Made by a program: the position numbers and the translations under genes. Shown here piece by piece: positions 54,631 through 64,000 of a stretch of DNA of 64,000 nt. Location of the stretch: contig AP026136.1 in the NCBI GenBank assembly GCA_030295235.1, positions 310,001 through 374,000 on the forward strand. The letters are read 5' to 3'. The notes under the pieces are model-generated. The model saw only the letters and a program-made list of their open reading frames with translations, searched no databases and was not told the origin of the DNA. This DNA comes from Fistulifera solaris. Its lineage: Eukaryota; Bacillariophyta; Bacillariophyceae; Naviculales; Stauroneidaceae. How positions within the stretch are numbered: the stretch's first letter is position 1; each line of letters opens with the position of its first letter.

Positions 54631-55547
54631 TCACTTTGCCTTGCGCGTTTTCAAAGTTACTGCGTCAGGCAATTCCACCGCCTCAACAGTTTCGGCAGCC
54701 ATCTTGGCCCGCAACTCATCTTCATTGCCGCTATTGGGTTCGACCTTCACGCGCTTTGCACGACGCTTCTCGTTGCGGGGACGTCGTGTCTTTCCGCTCT
54801 TAGGCTCCGGCGCGTCGTCACTTCGACCCGTCATCTTCTGCCATTTCTTGAAACAGCTAAGACGACTTCGGTTGCCAAGCTTCTTGCTAATCGTGCTCCA
54901 GGGAATCTGAATACCTTGGCGGTCGACAATTTTCCCCAGGCTCACCATATCGGCATCTGGCTTTGCATTCAAAAACTCCCGAATATACTTCTGGAGCTCA
55001 ACCGTTTCCTCGTCTTTCCAACGACCTTTCAAGAATTCCTCGGACATCTCACGGTACTTGTCCCGGCAGGAATCTGCGCTACGATTTAGCTTTGCCTGAA
55101 TCGCGCTCCATTTCTCTTGCCCATGCGTTGAACCAAGTCTGATAAAAGAGTAGTTTCCTCCTCGGTCCACGCGCCTCTTTTGAAGGGATGCAACTGTGGA
55201 GTCGATTAATTAAACAGCAATGGTGGCAAATATGGAATTAAAGGGTTCAGCAGACCTACCTTTCGAATTCCGTGTCGATACACCGACTGGACGCTGCGCT
55301 GCGGCAGGCACTTCGAAATTTCCATCCAAGCACCTTTCAACTCCGCCTTGTGGTCGCATTCGGAGCAAAGACGAGCTACAGTGACATCTCTTGTGCGACA
55401 GAATTCTTCGATGGCATTCCGAATTTTCTCAGACTCTTCTTTAGAGAACTTGCCTGATTGCTTTATTGCTACAGGAGCACCAAATCCGTTCTTACCCCAT
55501 TTGCTGGTTCCATCTGCCGAATCGGCATCACATTCCTTGTGGCTCAT
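54631..55547 (-). CDS. Myb/SANT DNA-binding protein, REB1/DMTF1-like
   Basis: Exons 55547-55260 and 55193-54631, intron 55194-55259. After a short N-terminus come tandem Myb-like units: KFSKEESEKIRNAIEEFC...WMEISKCLPQRSVQSVYRHG, then RGAWTEEETTLLSDLVQTHG...WSAIQAKLNRSADSCRDKYR, then GRWKDEETVELQKYIREFL...IPWSTISKKLGNRSRLSCFKKW. This series of spaced SANT repeats with R-V--Y-H motifs is typical of REB1/TTF1/DMTF1 proteins, which bind rDNA terminators or promoters. One A missing near 55130 breaks the frame. The C-terminus is a nuclear localisation type (RRPRNEKRRAKRVKVE). Confidence 0.85.
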
Positions 55548-56022
55548 GGTTGATGACTTTCAACGAGTGAAAGAATAGAATTTTCAAATTGAAAGAATGA
55601 TGGCAATCACCGGGTGCCGAAACCCGGAGAGTGATAATTATGATGTGAAATACGAGAGCAACACGGAACAATCAGATGAAGACAGAAAAGTCTACACGCC
55701 ATTTCGCGTAGAAGATGTACTGGTTTTTTGGGTATTTCCGGGTGTCACCGACGTGAACTAAACGAATGAATGGTCGATGAACAACGCGTAGAAAATGTAC
55801 CAGATGCAACCGTAGAAATGAATACGTTGCACTTCTACGGGCACAGTCTGTAAATGGGCCCAATTTTATGTAGTGGTGCGATATCATTGGCATTTTTGAC
55901 GGTTGAATTTTTGATGACACTTGTATTTTTTCGCTTCAGGAACAAGTTTGTACCTGATGGTGTATTGATCTCACAACTTTAGCAACAAGTCATATCTTAT
56001 ATTTCAGACAATTAGATTATTT
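55548..56022. other. Divergent intergenic region Myb / signal peptide peptidase
   Basis: No gene recognised. CGTAGAAGATGTAC (55707) and CGTAGAAAATGTACC (55786) are similar short direct repeats about 80 bases apart. Confidence 0.35.
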
Positions 56023-57207
56023 ATGTCAAACGCCGTTACCTCAAACCCGTTACTTGTAGCGAGTTACGCGTACATTGCGCTCGTGTGGGGAGTCTCACAA
56101 CTCGTGTACGTTCCGTTTGTGGCCCATCTGTTAAGCTTAGTAACGGCGATTCTATATGCTTCCTGTCATGCTTCACTCGGGCTTCTTTTGAAGGAAGTAG
56201 ACGAGGCAAATTCGAGTAGTGAACACAGTTCGAGCACAGATAAAGCGTCCGTCAGCTCTGAAACTCTCAAGCAGTCGGATGCCTACCAGTTTCCTCTTTT
56301 TGGAAGCTTGTCCTTGTTTTCTCTCTATCTGGCTTTCAAATTTTTGGATAAAGAGCTAGTCAATTTGGCGATTGGCGCATATTTCCTTTTGTCGGATGCT
56401 TTGCGTTGACTATGACAGTTGTTCCGCTTGTTGAGAAAGTGACTCCTGAATCATTCCGTCGGCAGCATCAGCTGACCTTTGTGACAAAGCTTCCAGAATG
56501 GATAACGCAAGGAGCAACTGGGGAATTTAACTTTGCTGGAGTTCTGGCATTTCTTGGATCTGCCGGGGTATGTTCACTTTACTTCATGTTGGGCAAGCCT
56601 TGGTATTTGAACAATGTGCTAGGGATTTCCTTTTGCCTTCAGGGCGTCGAACGATTCAGCCTAGGAAGCTATAAAATCGGCGCTATTCTTTTGATCGGAC
56701 TCTTCTTTTACGATATCTTCTGGGTGTTTGGAACAGAAGTCATGGTTACCGTCGCAAAGAATCTCGACGGTCCAATTAAGCTTCTTTTTCCTCGAGGAAG
56801 CCTCCTCCCAAAAAAACGGTGAGCTGGGTAACGCTCCAGAGCTATCTCTGCTGGGGCTGGGAGACATTGTTATTCCTGGGTTCTTCTTGGCATTGTTGCT
56901 TCGTTTTGATGCGCATCGTGCCCAGGTGAAAATCCGATCCCCATCGGATGTCCATTTATCTTTTCCAAAACCTTACTTTGTATCAGCATTGATCGCTTAC
57001 ATCCTTGGACTGGCAACCACACTCTTCGTCATGTTCTACTTCAATGCAGCACAACCAGCATTGCTATATCTTGTCCCTGCCTGTCTATTTAGCTCCTTGT
57101 TGTGTGCTTCTGTTCGAGGGGAAATTAAGCAGCTTTTCGATTATACAGAGGAGGAAGAGGAAGAAGATGCTACAAAGAACGGAGACGATGCGAAGAAGGA
57201 CAAATAA
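56023..57207 (+). CDS. SPP: Signal peptide peptidase (intramembrane aspartyl protease)
   Basis: Cleaves remnant signal peptides within the ER membrane. The two catalytic Asp motifs are present: YD in LFFYDIFWVFGTEVMV and GxGD in LLGLGDIVIPGFFLA, followed by the PAL motif in AAQPALLYLVPACL. About nine hydrophobic segments can be counted. Two frame breaks (missing base near 56408; one A too many at 56810-56816) interrupt the gene without loss of conserved sequence. The C-terminus is acidic and Lys-rich (YTEEEEEEDATKNGDDAKKDK) rather than ending in an obvious KKXX signal. Total about 393 residues, the usual SPP size. Confidence 0.93.
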
Positions 57208-57254
57208 CACGGAGAAAAACCATTAATAAATTCAGCTTATGCTTTAAAAAGAGC

Positions 57255-57680
57255 TTAGCTTTTCCTTCGCTTCTTTTTCGAGCCTTTTATTGACTTGATT
57301 TCCTCCGACAGCCGCTTCGGGGCTTTTTGGCTCTCTTTCTCGTCATCATGTGACGCATTATTGACTTCGTCTTGATTCCCTTTCTCATATTTGCTTTGTT
57401 GTCGTCTCGTCTCGGCTGTTTCCTTTTCTTGGTTCTGCGCTTGCTTCAAAAGGGACCGCATTTGATTCAATCGGGCGCGTAATTCATCATCCGGCTTCTT
57501 TCCTCGTAACCGAGCGCCCATGAAGCAAAGTGTCCCTAGTGTCAAGGCAATAGCTGCATTGCATGCAGCACTTCGATCTTCTTGGCGACGTCGTAAAAAC
57601 GGTTCGAGTTTCGCTTTGATCTCGTCTGTGGACTGACTTACAGCTGCCAAGGCCTCGATCGCTTTGTGGGTTGATTCCAT
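57255..57680 (-). CDS. C1D: C1D/Rrp47-type exosome cofactor
   Basis: Binds the nuclear exosome (Rrp6) and structured RNA in rRNA and snoRNA processing. The Sas10/C1D domain is recognisable from LEPFLRRRQEDRSAACNAAIA, TLGTLCFMGARLRGKKPDDE and LRARLNQMRSLLKQAQN. The basic tail (SIKGSKKKRRKS) and the length of 141 residues match the family. The frame is intact. It is tail-to-tail with SPP (47 bases). Confidence 0.8.
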   Translation of the reverse strand: MESTHKAIEALAAVSQSTDEIKAKLEPFLRRRQEDRSAACNAAIALTLGTLCFMGARLRGKKPDDELRARLNQMRSLLKQAQNQEKETAETRRQQSKYEKGNQDEVNNASHDDEKESQKAPKRLSEEIKSIKGSKKKRRKS

Positions 57681-58106
57681 TCTATATCCGTTGTACCAAT
57701 TGAATCGATCCGGGTCGTTATCGTGTAAATTGCGCTACGATGGTCGCCTCAACCTATTTTCATAAATAATAGCTGTGGGCTAAGTGGGACGTTTTGTTCT
57801 TCAGTTTTCGTGGTTGCAAGGACGCCCTTTTGAGTTTTGAGTTTACTTCTGCGAGGGTTTTTAGTTAGGGTACTGAGTTTGTGGGCACAACCGTACTGTA
57901 CGTAGTAACCTTAGAAATAGTAATTTTCGCCTTTAACCTTAGCGTGAAACGCTCCTCACCCACGACCCACGCTAATGTTTATACTGCCGCGAGGTGATGC
58001 AACGCATTGATAACAATGAGAAGTGGATGCACGCAATAACGAGATTATCGATCTGATAGATGAGAATCATTCGCAATGTATTCGCCATTTCTCGTATTCA
58101 AGGAAT
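57681..58106. other. Divergent intergenic region C1D / C2H2-VASt gene
   Basis: About 425 bases, likely a bidirectional promoter. In-frame codons extend upstream of ATG 58107 from 58023 but start only at GTG. No recurrent motif seen. Confidence 0.3.
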
Positions 58107-61100
58107 ATGTCATCCACCAGTAAGCAGCGTCTGCTGCGGCATGATCGGGCGTTAGAAGCATTGCTTCATAAACGAGTGGGAAAGAACACCGAACAAGCTC
58201 GTCGGTCGGCTGAATTGGCTGCTGAACAAATTTGGAAAACACTACAAGATCGATCGCACAATACTCTCGCAAGTTCCCCTTTCACCGGTATTTCCCCCTC
58301 TTTGGATCAGTGTTCAATCGATAGCTCTCAAGAGAGCAACGCAAGTTCCTCTGAGCGAGCCATAAGACGAGGTTGGAGAAGAGGAGCAAGGGATACCAAT
58401 GAGGCGGATAGTGTGTTACGTGACGTGCTTGGCGCGGAACTGCCATCAGTAGACGAGACTACAGCTACTTTACTGACTGGAGATATTCTTGCCGAGAGAA
58501 GAGTGCTGAAGGGAGGGAAAAGGAAGCGAGGACTGTTTCAAAGAACGTCGAGATCATCTGGATCTACTATTTTTCGAAGTCGGAAGCACGAGAGCGATGA
58601 TGGTCATGCTTGGATGTGCGGAGTGTGTGGACAAGCATTTGCGACACACGAGGCGGCGGATCAGCACGAAACCAAGCACGTTCAGGATGTGGTGGATAGT
58701 CTTGGTTGGGGTTCAAGTCGTACTGCACTCAGAGAAGTTTCCTTTCCTGATGCGAGTGACGGTACACGTCTGCAGCGACAAATGCAGTTGAATATTCAAC
58801 ATCCTATCTCTACTTTAGAACAATGGGGGAAGGAAGATGAAGTTCTAGAGCAGCAACAAGTTCGCGTAGGAGTTGAAGGTCTTCCTTCAGATGAAATCTC
58901 ACTACTAGGATCCTTTCTGAAAAAGGGCCTGGAGTATGATGCCTCATCCTCGATCGGCAATGCCCTTGTCCCGAAACGAAGAGCAAGCACATTCTCAGAC
59001 AATGTTCGCTATAAAACAAATGCTGATCCGCTGTTGGTGAACACACAGTCTAACTTAAACAGGGATCAAGGCAACGTTTTATTGCTATCGAAAAGCGTTC
59101 TTAACTCTGCGGTTCTTGCGGATGAGGCTTTAATTTCCGTTTGTCGTCAAGCTGAAAAGAGTATACTCAGTGCGAGCGAAAAACGGGCAGAACGCGAACT
59201 TGATTACTTAAGTCAGGATAAAGCGTATTATGATAAGTTAGCGGCAATCGCGGCCGCTCGTCAGGCGCGACCAACCGACAAGTACAGGTCAGATGGGGAC
59301 GGAGTAATCGGGAAGGTACAAAACAAGTTCCTCGATGCGTATCAAATCATGAAAGAAACGGACCAAGGCGGTGCAAAAACAGGATTAACTTCAACGGATC
59401 AATATGACAAGAGGTGGAGGCAACCTGATGGAAACGAGGCTGACGACATCATCCGCCATTCCAGCCAGACCATGTACGTGAACGTCATGGTTAGAAACAG
59501 TATTGTTGTAGTGAAAAGAGAATTAGAGCGACTCGCCGACAAACGTTGGGAGAAATCAGAGAATAATCAACTGGATCGGTTCGAGCGCTTCCGTGTGTTT
59601 GCTCACTTGAACATCGTGAAACTAGCAGGCATTGCTTTGGCGAGTGATTTTACGGTAAGTTGCTGTTTATATGCTCCTGGCTCTGTTGCCCCTGCTGACA
59701 ATTGGTTCACTGTCGCAGCCGCGAAGGATCGCCGTTCAACTATCGAATGACCTCTACAGATTACTGACACCGAGACTCCAGCGACGGGGAGTAAATATCG
59801 AGACTGAAATAGAATATCGCGTCGGACCCTATTTTGTGCTTGCAGTGAATGTGACATCGATCGACTGGGTCAGATTAATCAAGGCAACGCACAAGGATGT
59901 AGAACGTCGACAGGCTCGATGGAGGAAAGAGAGAAAAGAACACAACGACGAATACGAGGCCTCTGGTCAAGAGAGTCTGCTTACCCGTCTAAAAAACTAC
60001 GGCTCGGGAATCCGGGACAAGTCTCTAAATGATTGGATCGAGCAAAGTTTTTACTTGCTCTACTTCCTGCATTGGAGTATCTACTTACCATTGTGCTACA
60101 TCGTGTATTACGGCATTTTGGGACGAAGTATTCGAAATTTCATCATTTCCAGTGTGACCGATGAAATTTTCTTTTATGCTGAGAAAAGAGGTATGGAGAT
60201 GGAAATTCGTATTCGTGAAGCAACGAAACAGACTGCCTTTATGCTTTCTGCTTTACGTGAGATCCGAGCGGATGGCCGCGCTTTAGCAAAGCGACGGCAG
60301 GAGAGTGAAAAGCAAGAGAAGGGCAAACTTTTGGGTCCTTTGCTAGGTCCGGCGATAAAGAGTGACTCTGAACCCGCCATCAAACCCGACGGATTTGTTG
60401 TCCCTGACAATTTGGAGTTCATTGGCTTAGAGCTCGACCTTCCTGTCGGTTTCAAGCGGCTGCGTTGGGCTTTGCTTAGTAACCAGTCGACCTTTGTTCT
60501 CGAGGCATTGTACAAGGCAGAGGCGAAATACGAGAATATATCACTAGGAAGGTGGGATAAGCATGCCGAGCACATCGGATTGCCGGTGCTGCCAGACTCG
60601 GTCAAAGAGGAAGATTTTATTGGTTCTACGAAAGAAGGTAGTTATCTTATGCCCAAATCCGCGTTCGTGGCAGCTAACACGTAAGTGCAGATCGAGAACT
60701 GCGGACCATCTCGCTGTGTTCACCATCGAAATCTAACTAATCTTCGCTCTGTCCACTGCAATTTGCTACTTGCAGATGCTACGAGACACATTTCCTTGTG
60801 GCATATAATGACTACTGCTTCTGTCTTAAAAAAAGAGGTAAGAATACTCAAGCTAAATTGACCTCCTCTCATTACCTTAGACTCATTCACGCAAAATTGC
60901 AGCCCGGAACCCTGAGGCTCCGTTTGGAAAGTCATTCGTTGCATGGACACAGTATCTAGTTGTAAATTTAGGAAACAATTCTTGTCGCTTGGTATGCAGC
61001 GTCGAAGCTGAATTTCCAAATGGCGAACCCATGGTGGCTAGACAAATCAGATCAGGGATGCGAGCAGGCACCGGAGATCTTTTCGTTTTAACAGGAGAAA

Positions 61101-61132
61101 CTATTTCGAAGTACGCTGCTGAGTATCCGTAA
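58107..61132 (+). CDS. C2H2 zinc-finger, transmembrane and VASt-like protein
   Basis: 933 residues without frame breaks over four exons (58107-59654, 59719-60680, 60776-60837, 60903-61132), all GT-AG; summed length is a multiple of three. An N-terminal helical region resembling PUB/UBA-like repeats (HDRALEALLHKRVGKNTEQARR) is followed by a C2H2 finger (CGVCGQAFATHEAADQHETKH; C-X2-C-X12-H-X3-H). Next come helical residues, a hydrophobic hairpin (FYLLYFLHWSIYLPLCYIVY), and a C-terminal stretch (EGSYLMPKSAFVAANTCYE, NPEAPFGKSFVAWTQYLVV, CRLVCSVEAEFPNGEPMVA) resembling the VASt/StAR-related lipid-transfer domain of membrane-contact proteins. A role in ER-anchored sterol or lipid handling is inference; the nucleic-acid finger is at odds with it. 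Confidence 0.7.
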
Positions 61133-61201
61133 GACCGCGTCCTTCACCTAGCTAATTGAATCAAACTAATTACCTTATGAGTATGGAGTACTAAGCAGCA
61201 T

Positions 61202-64000
61202 TTATTCGTATTCATGACGACAGCCACTTTCATCCATGGGCCATGGTGCTCGACCAACAACAAACTGTCTCCTTTTAACTGAATACTGCTCTTTGTCGAA
61301 TGAACTTTGTCGATCACTCTTTTCGATTGCAGCATGTTTGCGTTTGTTCGAGTCGATTGAAGTCGACGAAACTTGTGTGTAACGGTCTGATTTCTCAACT
61401 CGAGAAAGAATCCACCTACCAATTATTGCCCCAGCTGATCTCGAAAGGTGCTGATTGAATTTAATGCAGTTCGAATCATGTAAGCATTCAGGACATCCAC
61501 CGTCGTAATCCTTGTCGTCTCCGCAAAGAGGACATTTTTCGAGCAGGTCGATGGCAGCAACAAAAAGCCCTTCTGGTTTAAAGATGTGCTTCCACAAACT
61601 CTGACATGCACCAGAACCACCTGCTCTCTCGTCGAACAGCATGACGCATGTAGGGGAAACAAACGAATGATCACATTGTAGATCTGACCTGCATAGTCCT
61701 GGACATACATGAGGCGCCACTGCCAGTAAAGCGTGACATAATGCATGAACACCTAAGCCATAACTGTTACCAAGTACAGGCATGAGATGATGCGCTCCAG
61801 AGTCAAGCCACAATCCAAAAGTTTCGTACTCCATCGAAGGAAGTGATAGCTCCGCTCGAGAGATTTCTTGTCTTGAAATCAGAGAAAGCCGTTTATAACC
61901 GTGGACACTTCTTTTAACGCAAACAGTTCCTCGCCCTCCAATCGAAAAAGGAGCTGTTGGTCGTCCTATCGATCCACGCATCTGGACCATTTCCACTTGA
62001 TTTACAACGGTTATGATTAAATTGCTCAGAGGTCGTGTATAATATTTTTCTTGACAGGGTTTGGCGAAAGCGGCCAGTTGATGATTGCGTCTTGAGGAGG
62101 AGTGATCAGACGAGAATAGGGGAGGCCTTGTCATCGATAGTATCTTGTATTTGCGCCCTCGGTGAGTGATGATTGCTCCCGGATGGGCATGGTAAAACAC
62201 CCTTGAGTACGGTAAAGTGTCGATGACGGCAGCTTCGTCGTGAACACAATCCATCCTTCCTTGTTGGCCATAATGTGAAATGTCAACTACGAGGTAGTTG
62301 ATTGGTTCAATCGATCTTAAAGAAACTGTCGACCATGCTCTTGATAAGCTGCGGTGAGCTCGTAAAACGAATCCAGAGACTACACCAGAAGTGGGCTCCT
62401 TAATAAGCGATCCCAGTAACACGAGCGCTTCAGCTGCTTTCAAATACATCTCTTTCCCACCGAATAACTCCCAATCACTCATGATGGGCGATGCAGTGTC
62501 CGACAAATCGGTAACGGGGTTCTCACCAGTGAGTGGGAACTCATTAGCTGCACAGATCATGTGACCTTGTAGCAATGCAATCGTCGTCATCGGGGAAGTT
62601 GTGCTTTCGAGGACAACGGCGTCAACTCCTTTCCCTAGTAGCGTTTTCGGATGACGCCAAATGTATTGCTCTGTTACGGAACCAAAGCAAATCATCACAG
62701 AAAGAGATGGTGTCCGATGGAGCCCACGTCCTGCACGCCCCGCTTGCTGCATGAGGCTTGTGTGTGAAGATGGGTAACCGCAATGTAAAGTAACGTCGAT
62801 TGCTCCGACGTCCACACCAAGCTCAAGTGCGTTTGTGCTTATTACTCCAAGTAAATGGTTAGAAAACAATTTCCTTTCTATTTCCCGGCGTTCTTTTAGA
62901 GTATAACCACCACGGTAAGATTCGATCTTTTGACAATCTTTTTCTCCTAAAATTTTGCTTGCCTTCTCAAACACCCATTCAACCAAATTTCTTGTCTTGC
63001 AGAAAACAATACATCTAACTCCTTTTTGTACCAGTCGTGCGAACAAGAGTGCCGTTTCATCCGCAGCGTGTCGCCTAGTGAAATTGGGTAGCCTTGAACT
63101 GCCTTCCCGTTCTCGTACAACAGGATCGGAGAGATCCGCTTCGCGTATAAACTTATGAGTTTCATTCACCTCTTCGCTTGTATGTCTCCTGTGAAGCACT
63201 GCTTGTACTCGACCATCCATATGGCGCCACAACAAGGGAGGATTCCAAACGAAAAAATGCTTCGCTGCCCTTGGTGAGCCATCGTCTACAATTACTGTAA
63301 CTTCATCGTCACCCACTGGACAGAGTCTCCGAAAGTGTATTTCTGGCTGGGTCAAAGTCGCCGATGCACACACAAACGTCACTTTTTCACATCGTCCACT
63401 GGCAGCGACAACGCGAATCAGCCGCCTCAAGATCATTGCAACGTGTGCACCGAAGACACCATCATAGTATGGGCCTCATCCAGAACCACATACCGCAACC
63501 TTGACAACCAACGTTTGAAGATTTCGTCCTTCGAAGAAAGCAAGGAGGCATGTATAGTGTCTGGATTCGTGAGCAAGATTTTCGCAGTCTCAACTATACT
63601 ACAACGCCGCGACATTGGCGAGTCTCCATCTAAAGTAGCAGGAGAGACCTGGTCTAGCAATGAGTCATCGAGAGTAGATTGCAGCTTAATCAACTGGTCC
63701 TGTGCCAAGGCTTTCGTGGGGAAGATAACAAGACTTGTTTCTCCCTGTGTAACTGCGGCACTCGTCACCGGCAACCAAAAACAAAGAGACTTCCCTGATC
63801 CAGTTCCTGTACAGATTGCCGTATGTTGTCTGTGCAAAAGTGTTGACTCGATAGCCCGTGACTGATGAGAAAACAATTTCCGGTTGTTGAGTTGATAGGA
63901 TTTGAGTACAGAGGAAGAAATCTTCTCAATACATGCGGTGGACAGATCAGCATATACTGCTTCCTGAGCTGGGAGAGACTCAGCCCAAGCAAGTTGGCCC
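61202..64000 (-). CDS. HRQ1: Hrq1-type RecQ-like DNA helicase (N-terminus off the window)
   Basis: Superfamily 2 3'-5' helicase active in crosslink repair and telomere maintenance. Walker A ICTGTGSGKSLCF, motif Ia FPTKALAQDQL, DEAH in VVLDEAHT, motif III CASATL, STNALELGVDVGAIDVTLHCGYP, motif VI QQAGRAGRG. The C-terminal DUF1998-like part carries Cys clusters (CPGLCRSDLQC; CPLCGDDKDYDGGCPECLHDSNC). One missing base near 63455 breaks DEAHTYDGVFGAHVA, the Hrq1 motif. The coding region continues past base 64000 at the N-terminal end. A Lys-rich tail (SNKRKHAAIEKSD) follows the domain. It converges on the VASt gene, 69 bases between stops. Confidence 0.92.

Noticed and set aside
55672-55920. 82-codon minus-strand frame in the Myb/SPP spacer
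   Set aside because: No features; its apparent pattern comes from short direct repeats.
4460-63455. Programmed ribosomal frameshifting as the cause of the frame breaks
   Set aside because: Breaks are of both signs, at varied sequences, and share no slippery heptamer or downstream structure that I can see.
1-64000. CRISPR arrays, phage genes, transposase or reverse transcriptase genes
   Set aside because: Looked for regular spaced repeats, DDE transposase or RT signatures on both strands; none were found.

Overview
The window looks like nuclear DNA of a photosynthetic stramenopile, most likely a diatom. It is dense with protein genes on both strands, with short GT-AG introns (about 56 to 135 nt, one of about 270). 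Five predicted proteins start with a signal peptide followed by an alanine/serine-rich site and a phenylalanine (for example TSAFAP, SASAF, TTAF), the bipartite plastid presequence of algae with red secondary plastids. A type III metacaspase (p10-like part before p20) and a eukaryotic single-chain acetyl-CoA carboxylase fit the same group. There are no bacterial operons, CRISPR arrays or phage genes.

Layout. 0-14 kb: acetyl-CoA carboxylase (C-terminus off the left edge) diverges from an FAD glycerol-3-phosphate dehydrogenase; then a syntaxin-5-like SNARE, an AsmA-like membrane protein, a small membrane protein and a detached copy of the acetyl-CoA carboxylase C-terminus. 14-25 kb: type III metacaspase, BolA, organellar leucyl-tRNA synthetase, an armadillo-type protein, glycerate kinase and an NSUN2-type RNA m5C methyltransferase. 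25-39 kb: a methyltransferase-like protein with two zinc fingers, a bZIP factor, a kinase, an IMP2-type signal peptidase, a coiled-coil protein, a plastid UPF0301/AlgH protein, an ankyrin protein and plastid ribosomal protein L10. 39-51 kb: RBBP5 (SET1/COMPASS), a WW-plus-cyclin-Y protein, a prolyl 4-hydroxylase with a VHL-like stretch, a TrmB-type tRNA methyltransferase, an unknown type I membrane protein, an unknown anchored protein, a fibrillin and tRNA-Val(UAC). 51-54.6 kb: a gene-poor island with a degraded TPR-like gene, a long foldback and a tandem duplication. 54.6-64 kb: a Myb/REB1-like factor, signal peptide peptidase, C1D exosome cofactor, a C2H2/transmembrane/VASt-like protein and an Hrq1-type helicase running off the right edge.

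Functionally this is mostly housekeeping: acyl-lipid precursor supply, photorespiratory glycerate salvage, organelle translation and proteolysis, RNA modification and chromatin. The unusual material is in domain combinations (WW + cyclin Y, VHL-like + prolyl hydroxylase, C2H2 + VASt, methyltransferase + CCCH + CCHC) and in short motifs (TACCWGGTA, TACTCCGTA, GGTACC tracts, CRE-like pairs) that recur mostly in intergenic DNA. About 29 single-base frame breaks, mostly at short homopolymers, interrupt otherwise conserved genes. I read these mainly as assembly indels, so proteins are described across the breaks.
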